Of a stretch of 28,839 nucleotides of DNA, positions 8,275 through 16,148 are shown in pieces. Origin of the DNA: an uncultured Sphingorhabdus sp. (GTDB lineage Bacteria > Pseudomonadota > Alphaproteobacteria > Sphingomonadales > Sphingomonadaceae); assembly GCA_937873665.1 (NCBI GenBank), contig CALMYW010000476.1, positions 1 through 28,839 of the forward strand, given 5' to 3'. Position 1 is the first letter of the stretch. Each line of letters starts with the position of its first letter. A program made the position numbers and the translations under genes. The notes beneath the pieces were generated by a model. That model saw only the letters and a list, made by a program, of their open reading frames with translations. It had not been told where the DNA came from and searched no databases.

Positions 8275-8621
8275 GCGCCCAGCGCGGCCTCCCACTCTGG
8301 CTGTTTGAACCCGACCAGCAGCCCGCCCGGATATTCGAGCACAGGGCGTTTGATCATGCTCGGCTGTTCGAGCATCAGCGCGATCGCCTTGGCTTCATCA
8401 AGCCCGGCTTTCGCGTCATCGGGCAGTTTCTTGAAGGTCGTGCCAGCGCGATTGAGGATCACCTCCCACCCCTTCGCCGCGCACCAGCTTTTCAGCTTGC
8501 CCGCATCCGCGCCCGCTTTTTTGTAATCATGAAACGCATAAGCGATGCCCTTGCCGTCCAGCCAGACGCGCGCCTTCTTCACTGTGTCGCAATTGGGGAT
8601 GCCGTAAAATATGATGCTCAT
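8271..8621 (-). CDS. ArsC/Spx-family reductase (YffB-like)
   Basis: 116-residue thioredoxin-fold protein of the ArsC/Spx/YffB group. It opens with IIFYGIPNCDTVKKARVWL, in which a single Cys11 sits at the start of helix 1; the family continues with NRAGTTFKKL, then MIKRPVLEYPGG, which holds the cis-Pro and a conserved Arg. The single-cysteine NCDT motif fits YffB-type proteins, thought to be glutathione-dependent reductases, better than arsenate reductase proper. No arsenic-resistance genes are near. First gene of a tight operon on the minus strand; its start is 55 bases from the divergent DUF1330 gene. Confidence 0.88.
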   Translation of the reverse strand: MSIIFYGIPNCDTVKKARVWLDGKGIAYAFHDYKKAGADAGKLKSWCAAKGWEVILNRAGTTFKKLPDDAKAGLDEAKAIALMLEQPSMIKRPVLEYPGGLLVGFKQPEWEAALGA

Positions 8622-8676
8622 TTGTTCGTCCTTGCTATCATCTGCTGCTCTAGCGGATGGAGAAGGGGAGGCAAGT

Positions 8677-9057
8677 ATGAGGGTGCATGTCGGCTGGGCT
8701 TTGATGCTGACCTCTTTGGCAGCAGCAGGTGGTTATGCGGCGGCAAAACCGGCGCAAGCTCCCAAGGGCTATATTGTCGCCGAAGTTCAGGTGACTGATG
8801 CCGAAGCCTATAAGGCCTATGTGCCGGTAGCAGGTGCGGCGGTAGCCAAATTTGGCGGAAAGTATCTGGCACGCGGCGGGCGCGTCGAGCAGTTGGAGGG
8901 GCCGCCACCTGCCGGGCGTTTTGTGATCGTCGAATATCCCAGTTTCGAGGCGGCGCGCGCCTTTTACCATTCAACCGATTATCAGGCAGTCGCGCCAATT
9001 CGGCAGAAAGCATCCATCTCGCGCTTCTGGGTTGCGGAAGGCTTGCCTTCCAAATGA
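8677..9057 (+). CDS. Exported DUF1330 protein
   Basis: 126-residue protein with a signal-peptide-like N-terminus (MRVHVGWALMLTSLAAAGG, then AAAKPAQA) and a DUF1330 domain: GYIVAEVQVTDAEAYKAY, GGKYLARGGRVEQLEG, and FVIVEYPSFEAARAFY ending in SISRFWVAEG. DUF1330 proteins have a dimeric ferredoxin-like alpha/beta-barrel fold; their reaction is unknown. The start at 8677 has an excellent ribosome site (AGGGGAGG, about 6 bases upstream); an in-frame ATG at 8611 overlaps the divergent gene and lacks one. The final codons form a perfect palindrome, described separately. Confidence 0.88.
   Translation: MRVHVGWALMLTSLAAAGGYAAAKPAQAPKGYIVAEVQVTDAEAYKAYVPVAGAAVAKFGGKYLARGGRVEQLEGPPPAGRFVIVEYPSFEAARAFYHSTDYQAVAPIRQKASISRFWVAEGLPSK
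9036..9051. terminator. Palindrome between convergent genes
   Basis: GGAAGGCTTGCCTTCC is a perfect 16-base palindrome (6-bp stem with a CTTG loop) inside the last codons of the DUF1330 gene, 11 bases from the end of convergent mlaA. No T-run follows on either strand, so it is at best a weak or Rho-assisted bidirectional stop. Confidence 0.35.
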
Positions 9058-9061
9058 CTGA

Positions 9062-9967
9062 CTAACGCTCAGCGCCCGTCTTGCATTTGGCGACCGTCCC
9101 GACCGGGAGCGGTGCCGGCTCTCTGCCTTTGAGCTCATCAATCTGCGCCTGCCGCCGCCACAGATAATAGTCGCGAGTGGCGGCATAGGGATCCGCCGTA
9201 TCCTCGTTAAGCGCCCGCAATTCGCAATCATTGGCAATCCTTGAATTGAGCGAGCTCAACGCTCCGGCCGGCAAGGTGTAATGCAATTGTGTGAACGGCT
9301 TTCCGATCACCGTCGGATAGACCAGCCCGTCAATACCGCCGCCAATCATGTCTCGCAGCGTGGTCGGCCCGATCAGAGGCAGGAAGAAATACGGACCCGG
9401 CTTTACCCCGTAAAAGCCCAGCGTATTGGCAAATCCGTTGGGGCGGCGCGGCAGGTTGAATGGCTCGGTCTTGGCGACATCGACAAGTCCACCCACCCCG
9501 AAAGTCGTGTTGATGGCAAAGCGCCCCAATGTTTCTGCGGCCTTGCCCGGTTTGAGCTGGAGCAGGAAGTTGAGCGCGACAACCGGTTCGAGCAGATTAT
9601 TGAGGAAGTTGCCAATGCCCTGGCGCACCGGGCTGGGAACGGCGCCTTCATAGGCTTCGGCAACCGGCGCGACCAAGGCGGCGTCGGCCCCCTGTACTAG
9701 CTGAAATGCCTCGACATTGATCGCCTCTACTGGATCGCGCGGATCGGCGGTGCGTGCGGTAACGACAATTTCGTCGGCTATGGGTTCGGGCGGTGTTGTC
9801 GGCGGCAATGGATCGAGTTTGGAGAGATCGAAGGGAGGTTCATTATCCGCCTTCATGCTGACCGGGGCCGATGCCTCTGTTCCGACGGCCTCTGCTATCG
9901 GAGCGGGAACCGCTTCTCCGGTTGGAACGGCCACAAATAATATGGCTGTAGCTAGCGAGGCTCCCAT
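9062..9967 (-). CDS. mlaA: MlaA (VacJ) family outer-membrane lipid transport protein
   Basis: MlaA sits in the outer membrane and extracts mislocalised phospholipids from the outer leaflet for retrograde transport by the Mla system. The conserved core is present: a DPVEAINVEAFQ motif (family NDPxExxNR region), FLNNLLEPVVALNFLLQ, GRFAINTTFGVGGLVDVA and GVKPGPYFFLPLIGPTTLRD. Two features are unusual. The N-terminus (MGASLATAILFVAV) has no lipobox cysteine and no basic n-region, and an in-frame TAG five codons upstream rules out an extension. A Pro/Glu-rich linker follows with EIVVTAR at residues 66-72, a sequence usually seen at the N-terminus of TonB receptors. A ribosome site AAGGGA lies 6 bases before the ATG. 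Other mla genes are not in the window. Confidence 0.9.
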   Translation of the reverse strand: MGASLATAILFVAVPTGEAVPAPIAEAVGTEASAPVSMKADNEPPFDLSKLDPLPPTTPPEPIADEIVVTARTADPRDPVEAINVEAFQLVQGADAALVAPVAEAYEGAVPSPVRQGIGNFLNNLLEPVVALNFLLQLKPGKAAETLGRFAINTTFGVGGLVDVAKTEPFNLPRRPNGFANTLGFYGVKPGPYFFLPLIGPTTLRDMIGGGIDGLVYPTVIGKPFTQLHYTLPAGALSSLNSRIANDCELRALNEDTADPYAATRDYYLWRRQAQIDELKGREPAPLPVGTVAKCKTGAER

Positions 9968-10102
9968 CTTGCGTCCCTTCTATCTGCGCCCCCGCTGTTG
10001 AAGGCTATAAGAGCGTTTCCCCGGCGGGTGCAAGGCCAAGATGGCTGAAGCCATGCACCATCCAGCCTTTCGCCGCAGCCCCGCTTCGGCTATTGGCCGC
10101 GC

Positions 10103-10597
10103 ATGGCAGAGCAAGGCATACTCATCCTCACCACCGGCGGCACGATCGACAAAAATTATTTCGACGCGCTTTCGGAATATCAGATCGTCGACAGCGGCAT
10201 TCCCGCGTTGCTCAAGGAGGCGCGCGTCGCCTTGCCCTATCGGCTGATCGAACTGATGCGCAAGGACAGCCTCGAACTCACCGACGCCGACCGTGCCCTG
10301 ATCGCCAGCGCTGCGCGCGAAGCCCCCGAAACCCGCATCGTCGTGACCCATGGCACCGATACGATGACCGAGACGGCGAAGGTGCTCGCAGCCGAAGTGC
10401 CCGGCAAGACCATCGTACTCACCGGCGCGCTCAGCCCCGCCCGCTTTGCCGAAACCGATGCCAATTTCAACCTCGGCATGGCCTTTGCGACGGCGCAAGT
10501 TGCGACGCCTGGCGTCTGGATTGCCATGAGCGGGCAGGTGTTTGATGGGCTGAAGGTCCGGAAAGACCGCGAGGCGGGGAAGTTTGTGGGGGTCTAA
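10103..10597 (+). CDS. Single-domain asparaginase
   Basis: 164 residues corresponding only to the N-terminal catalytic domain of L-asparaginase/glutaminase. The motifs are intact: LTTGGTIDK (Thr14), VVTHGTDTM (Thr85, Asp86) and DGLKVRKDR, whose Lys154 aligns with the catalytic Lys of type II enzymes. The usual C-terminal domain, about 150-170 residues that complete neighbouring active sites in the tetramer, is absent; the stop is clean and no remnant of that domain follows. Short stand-alone versions occur in proteobacteria, so this may be a natural form rather than a truncation. Catalytic activity on asparagine is uncertain. No signal peptide. No strong Shine-Dalgarno is visible before the ATG. 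Confidence 0.82.
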   Translation: MAEQGILILTTGGTIDKNYFDALSEYQIVDSGIPALLKEARVALPYRLIELMRKDSLELTDADRALIASAAREAPETRIVVTHGTDTMTETAKVLAAEVPGKTIVLTGALSPARFAETDANFNLGMAFATAQVATPGVWIAMSGQVFDGLKVRKDREAGKFVGV

Positions 10598-10610
10598 CTG
10601 AAATACTATA

Positions 10611-10647
10611 ATACATATTGACATATGTTATATGTATATTTTATATC
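10611..10647 (+). promoter_or_regulatory. AT-rich promoter with nested dyads
   Basis: A perfect -35 (TTGACA, 10618-10623) is followed at 17-18 bases by TTATAT/TATATC (10641-10647). ATACATAT (10611-10618) and ATATGTAT (10630-10637) form a perfect 8-base inverted repeat around the self-complementary ACATATGT (10621-10628), overlapping the -35. This looks like an operator, but AT-rich DNA makes such dyads more likely by chance. Confidence 0.55.
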
Positions 10648-10677
10648 GCTCGACATTCATCATACGGAGTAATAACA

Positions 10678-11037
10678 ATGTCGAAATATCAACCTTTGAC
10701 CGACTACCTCTCGCATCTCGAAGGTGACGCTTTCACAACCAATATTGCCGCAATCGAGGATATATTGGGATTCGAGCTTCCCTCGAGCGCACGGCAGTAT
10801 CCAGCTTGGTGGGCGAACCAAGAACGTGGACAGAGTCTGGCGTGGCAGTCTGTTGGCTGGAAGACAGCCGACGTGTCACTTGGAATTGGGACGATCACTT
10901 TTGTGCGGTCGAATTCCGATACTGATGATCGGTGGCAGCAGGTAACAAAACAGCTATCGATTGCTCAGGCTAAAGCGGGACTCGCCCGAACTTTCGGCGT
11001 TTCTCCCGATTGTATCGAAATTACAATTAGAGTGTAA
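10678..11037 (+). CDS. Small DUF7662-like protein of unknown function
   Basis: 119 residues, no membrane helix or signal. The pattern PLTDYLSHL, then IEDILGFELPSSARQYPAWWAN and a later Trp-rich SLAWQSVGW matches the DUF7662 type, seen in many scattered accessory genes with no defined role. The second half (QAKAGLARTFGVSPDCIEITIRV) looks like a short helix-strand unit. The ATG at 10678 has GGAG 9 bases upstream; an earlier in-frame TATG at 10624 lies inside the promoter and is rejected. The gene and its upstream region are visibly richer in A/T than the neighbours and it has its own promoter, suggesting recent acquisition. It is convergent with guaA, ending 3 bases from its stop. Confidence 0.75.
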   Translation: MSKYQPLTDYLSHLEGDAFTTNIAAIEDILGFELPSSARQYPAWWANQERGQSLAWQSVGWKTADVSLGIGTITFVRSNSDTDDRWQQVTKQLSIAQAKAGLARTFGVSPDCIEITIRV

Positions 11038-11040
11038 CTG

Positions 11041-12612
<1,572 letters not shown>

Positions 12613-12699
12613 GGCTGGCCGATAAGGGCGAAGCGCGCGCCTGTCCAGTTGCCAGTCGTGAATTTGCCCGATATGCCTGCCGACGAGAGGGGAATAATC

Positions 12700-13083
12700 A
12701 TGAATCTGGTGTTGCGCATATTGGTCGGCCTTTGGGGCCTGGGTTTTGGGCTGCTCGCGGTACAGGGGATCATCGACCCGAAGGTGTTTACGACACAGTT
12801 CGGGATCGAAGCGCCCGGCGCGTCGATCAACAGCGTGCGCAGCGATTTCGGGGCCTTTTTCCTGGTGTCGGCAGTCTGCGCCTTATGGGCGGCAGCTAAG
12901 CCCGAAAAAGCAAAGCTGCTCTATGTTCCGGCCGCGCTTTATGGCACTGCATTGGTCGGCCGTCTCATCGGCCTCGGTCTTGGCGATCCCGCATCGGCAG
13001 CCAATAATCAGGCGATGATTATCGAAGGTGTGAGTACATTGCTGATGCTGTTTGCAGCGCGCCGCTTGGGCGCACAAACTTAG
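12700..13083 (+). CDS. DUF4345-like small membrane protein
   Basis: 127 residues with about four membrane helices (near 4-24, 48-66, 72-93 and 105-122), a [21 protein letters not shown] segment, and [15 protein letters not shown] followed by a glutamate in the last helix. This layout fits the DUF4345 type; function unknown. The ATG at 12700 is preferred to one at 12673 because GAGAGGGGA lies about 7 bases upstream of the former and inside the frame of the latter. It is divergent from guaA and is followed after 9 bases by a palindromic repeat. Confidence 0.75.
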   Translation: MNLVLRILVGLWGLGFGLLAVQGIIDPKVFTTQFGIEAPGASINSVRSDFGAFFLVSAVCALWAAAKPEKAKLLYVPAALYGTALVGRLIGLGLGDPASAANNQAMIIEGVSTLLMLFAARRLGAQT

Positions 13084-13092
13084 CCCAATACG

Positions 13093-13180
13093 CCGTAGTG
13101 CTGAGCCTGTCGAAGCACGCTTCGCCGAGAAGCACCGTTCACCTTCGGTGGCCTTCGGCTCGACAGGCTCAGGGCTACGG
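13093..13180. repeat. Long palindromic intergenic repeat, copy 2
   Basis: Left arm 13093-13119 is identical to the left arm of copy 1; the right arm 13154-13180 contains CTCGACAGGCTCAG and ends in CTACGG. The spacer holds smaller self-complementary pieces. It fills the space between the convergent DUF4345-like gene and gloB, starting 9 bases after the former's stop, as expected for a terminator-like 3' element. Confidence 0.85.
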
Positions 13181-13192
13181 TAACTGGGAAAA

Positions 13193-13918
13193 CTAAGCCG
13201 CATCCTTCGCCGCACGGCGCGCGGCGAGTTCGTCTACAGTCGCGGCCCGCATGAACGGGTTGGTCGCACGTTCGAGGGCGATGGTGGTCGGCACCGTCGG
13301 CTCGCCGCGTTCGCGCATCGCATTTACCTGATCCATGCGGGCGACAAGCGCGGCATTGTCCGGCTCGACGGTCAGAGCGAAGCGGCCGTTCGACTGGGTA
13401 TATTCGTGCGCGCAATAAATGCGCGTGTCGTCGCCCAATGCTTCCAGCTTGCGCATGTTCGAGAACATCTGCTCCGCCGTCCCTTCAAACAAGCGACCAC
13501 AGCCCATCGCGAACAGCGTGTCGCCGACAAAGGCGGCTTGGTCGTCCGCAAAGTGGAAGGCGATATGGCCAGCGGTATGTGCTGGGACATCGAGGACATG
13601 TGCGTCAACGGCGCCGAGCCTCACAATATCGCCCTCTTTCACCTTGCGGTCGAGCGTCGGAATGCGTGCACTTTCCGCCTCTGGCCCAGTAATCACGCAA
13701 CCAGTCGCCTCCTTAATCGCGGCATTGCCGCCGGTATGATCGGGGTGCCAGTGGGTGTTCCAGATCTGCGTGAGCGTCCATCCGCGCGCCTTGGCTTCTG
13801 CCAGCACCGGCTCCGCCACAGCGGGATCGACCGCCATCGTTTCACCGCTTTCGGGCTCATGCACCAGCCAGACATAATTGTCGGACAGGACAGGGATGCG
13901 GATGATTTGCAACGCCAT
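13193..13918 (-). CDS. gloB: Hydroxyacylglutathione hydrolase (glyoxalase II)
   Basis: Hydrolyses S-D-lactoylglutathione to glutathione and D-lactate, the second glyoxalase step. 241 residues. The metallo-beta-lactamase motif NTHWHPDHTGG gives His56, His58, Asp60 and His61; VPAHTAGHIAFHF and FVGDTLFAMGCGRLFEG supply further metal ligands, and YCAHEYTQSN is the family's C-terminal domain signature. The ATG at 13918 starts at the conserved IIRIPVLSDNY block; an upstream ATG (13936) lies inside gloA. It begins one base after the gloA stop, so gloA-gloB form an operon for methylglyoxal detoxification. Confidence 0.97.
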   Translation of the reverse strand: MALQIIRIPVLSDNYVWLVHEPESGETMAVDPAVAEPVLAEAKARGWTLTQIWNTHWHPDHTGGNAAIKEATGCVITGPEAESARIPTLDRKVKEGDIVRLGAVDAHVLDVPAHTAGHIAFHFADDQAAFVGDTLFAMGCGRLFEGTAEQMFSNMRKLEALGDDTRIYCAHEYTQSNGRFALTVEPDNAALVARMDQVNAMRERGEPTVPTTIALERATNPFMRAATVDELAARRAAKDAA

Positions 13919-13919
13919 T

Positions 13920-14360
13920 TTACCAGCTTCCCACATTGGGCATGCTCGCCCAGGGTTCCTGCGGCGGCAAATGCCCTTCCTGCAGCAGCTCGACAGAAAT
14001 CCCGTCAGGCGATTTGACGAATGCCATATGGCCGTCGCGCGGGGGGCGGTGGATGATGTGGCCGGCGTCCATCAGCGCCTGACAGGTCGCGTAGATATCA
14101 TCAACGCGATAGGCCAGATGGCCGAAATTGCGGCCTCCGGTATAGACCTCGGCTTCGCCCTCTTCAGGTGGCCAGTTATAGGTCAGCTCGACCTCGGCCA
14201 GCCCTTCCTGTCCGGGAGCCGCGAGGAAGATCAGCGTGAAGCGTCCCGCTTCGCTATCGAAACGCCGAACCTCTTTAAGACCGATCAGTTCAAAAAAGGC
14301 GACCGTCGCTTGCGGGTCGGTCACGCGGATCATGCTGTGGAGATATTTAACAGTCATCAT
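13920..14360 (-). CDS. gloA: Lactoylglutathione lyase (glyoxalase I)
   Basis: Isomerises the methylglyoxal-glutathione hemithioacetal to S-lactoylglutathione. The 146-residue VOC-fold protein has all four expected metal ligands: His8 (YLHSMIRV), Glu58 (EVELTYNW), His81 (NFGHLAYRV) and Glu124 (ISVELLQ). The N-terminus has two consecutive Met codons; either may start. It is directly upstream of gloB on the same strand and is divergent from the SIMPL gene over 145 bases. The extra C-terminal tail (HLPPQEPWASMPNVGSW) is common in alphaproteobacterial members. Confidence 0.95.
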   Translation of the reverse strand: MMTVKYLHSMIRVTDPQATVAFFELIGLKEVRRFDSEAGRFTLIFLAAPGQEGLAEVELTYNWPPEEGEAEVYTGGRNFGHLAYRVDDIYATCQALMDAGHIIHRPPRDGHMAFVKSPDGISVELLQEGHLPPQEPWASMPNVGSW

Positions 14361-14505
14361 TCAACTCATCGATGTTAATGCACGGTTCATCGCAGCAGCA
14401 ATAATTCACAAAGCCGCGCTGGGACGCGCGCGAACATGGACCGGAAGGCACACCGACGCAAGGGGCGGACGGAAACTACGGCCCATCATTTCTGGGATGG
14501 GTACA

Positions 14506-15255
14506 ATGACAGACGACGTTGAAAACAAGAGTTGGCTAGGCCGACTGACCGCCAATCAGGGAAAATCTTGGCTTGCTGGAACTGGACTGCTCGCAGCCGG
14601 CCTGATTGCAGGCGGCTATCTGATGGGCGATGGCCTCGTCCGTATGAAGCAGGCCGATCGCGCAGTGACGGTCCGCGGGCTGGCGGAGCGTGAGGTTACT
14701 GCAGACCTCGCCACATGGACCATCGCCTATTCCGCCAAGGCGGGCGATTTGCAAAGCGCGCAAGCCAAGGCCGATACCGATACCAAGGCGATCCGTGCCT
14801 TCTTCGGTTCACTCGGTTTTGATGGCGATGCGGTGCAGCCGACCGGGGCCAATGTCTCGCAATATAGCAATGAAGGCATCACGACCTACACCGTCAAACA
14901 ACGCATATCGCTGCGCACCACCGACATCAAAAAGGCACAGGCCGCGATCAAGCGCCAGTTCGATCTGGTCAAGCAGGGGGTCGAGCTGGAAGAAGGATCG
15001 GGCATGTCCTTCACCTACACAAAACTCAACAGCATCAAGCCCGAGATGATTGCGCAGGCGACCAAGGATGCCCGCAAATCGGCCGAACAATTCGCCAAGG
15101 ACAGCGGCACCGATGTCGGCAGCATCAAATCGGCAACGCAGGGCTATTTCGAAGTCACCGCGCGCGATGGCGACAGCGAAGGCGGGTGGGGCGCGGCGGA
15201 TACGCCCTATAAGAAGGTACGCGTCGTCACGACGGTCGAATATTATCTGGATTGA
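14506..15255 (+). CDS. SIMPL (DUF541) domain protein
   Basis: 249 residues: short cytoplasmic N-terminus, one membrane helix (about 24-42, LAGTGLLAAGLIAGGYLMG), then a periplasmic SIMPL domain starting at VTVRGLAEREVTADLATW and containing TYTVKQRISLRTTDIKKA and a C-terminal VRVVTTVEYYLD strand. SIMPL proteins are periplasmic or surface proteins of mostly unknown function, some linked to oxidative stress. The start is uncertain between ATG 14506 and ATG 14497; the former has GGGATGGG just upstream. Followed after 28 bases by the DUF3298-type gene, probably in one operon. Confidence 0.87.
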   Translation: MTDDVENKSWLGRLTANQGKSWLAGTGLLAAGLIAGGYLMGDGLVRMKQADRAVTVRGLAEREVTADLATWTIAYSAKAGDLQSAQAKADTDTKAIRAFFGSLGFDGDAVQPTGANVSQYSNEGITTYTVKQRISLRTTDIKKAQAAIKRQFDLVKQGVELEEGSGMSFTYTKLNSIKPEMIAQATKDARKSAEQFAKDSGTDVGSIKSATQGYFEVTARDGDSEGGWGAADTPYKKVRVVTTVEYYLD

Positions 15256-15283
15256 TCGTTGGGAATTGGCAGAGGATTAAAAA

Positions 15284-16048
15284 ATGAAACTGTTTGATGC
15301 AGCACTAGGCGCTTTAGCCCTGCTTTCCGCAACCACAGCACTGGCCGCACCCGACAAAGGCGTGGAAATTGTCGATAAGGGCAAGGGATATAGCTTTGAA
15401 TATAATTATCCCGCTGTGATCCGCCAATTTCCCGCACTCGAGCAGAAAATGCTCAGCGAGAAGGATGTCCAGCTTGCCGAGCTCAAAGAGTGGGGCGCGG
15501 AATGGGCGACCGAAAATCCCGACCGTGCGAGCGAAACCGACATGCAGCTCCAGATTAACTGGCGGACTGTCGCCGACCTGCCGCGCTTTCTGAGCCTGAC
15601 GATTGACGAATGGAGCTACACTGGCGGCGCGCATGGCAGTTGGGGGCGCGGCAGCCTGATCTGGGACAAAAAGTCAGCAACCGAGATCAAACCTTTGGCG
15701 CTTTTCACCAGCAACGAGGCGTTCGACAAAGTCGTGCAGACGCCATTCTGCGACAAACTCGACATCGAACGCAGCAAGAAACGCGATGGCGAGAAAGTAG
15801 ACCGCAGCCAGACCGATGACTGGATGCAGGCCTGCCCCAAGCCATCCGAACTGACCGTTATTCTGGGATCGTCCAATGGGCGGACATTCAACCGGCTTGC
15901 AATCTATGCGGGGATTTATTCGGTCGGGCCCTATGTCGAGGGTGACTATGAAATCGACCTGCCGGTGAATGCAAAAATGCTGGCTGCGGTGAAGCCGGCC
16001 TATCGTTCCTATTTCACGCTCAGCCCGGCTGGGTCGAAAAAGCGCTGA
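15284..16048 (+). CDS. Exported DUF3298/RsiV-type protein
   Basis: 254 residues with a cleavable signal peptide (MKLFDAALGALALLSATTALA) and a periplasmic domain. The motif SYTGGAHGSWG is the signature of the DUF3298/DUF4163 (RsiV/PdaC C-terminal) fold, following SLTIDEWSY; the middle has a charged insertion with two cysteines (PFCDKL and QACPKP) that could form a disulphide. Function unknown; related domains bind lysozyme or peptidoglycan fragments. A ribosome site AGAGGA precedes the ATG and the gene lies 28 bases after the SIMPL gene. Confidence 0.82.
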   Translation: MKLFDAALGALALLSATTALAAPDKGVEIVDKGKGYSFEYNYPAVIRQFPALEQKMLSEKDVQLAELKEWGAEWATENPDRASETDMQLQINWRTVADLPRFLSLTIDEWSYTGGAHGSWGRGSLIWDKKSATEIKPLALFTSNEAFDKVVQTPFCDKLDIERSKKRDGEKVDRSQTDDWMQACPKPSELTVILGSSNGRTFNRLAIYAGIYSVGPYVEGDYEIDLPVNAKMLAAVKPAYRSYFTLSPAGSKKR

Positions 16049-16148
16049 AACGGCCACCCGATAGGAAACCAATGCTACGGTAATTGACCTGCTTGTCACA
16101 TGGCGGGTGCAGCGGTAACGCATCGATCTTCAGGAAAAGGGAAGAGAG

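Noticed and set aside
8271..8621. Arsenate reductase and an arsenic-resistance locus
   Set aside because: The single-Cys NCDTVKKA motif fits YffB-type proteins and no arsenite transporter or ArsR gene is nearby.
10040..10053. Short inverted repeat ATGGCTGAAGCCAT before the asparaginase gene
   Set aside because: Six-base arms in GC-rich DNA with no promoter elements around; chance is a sufficient explanation.
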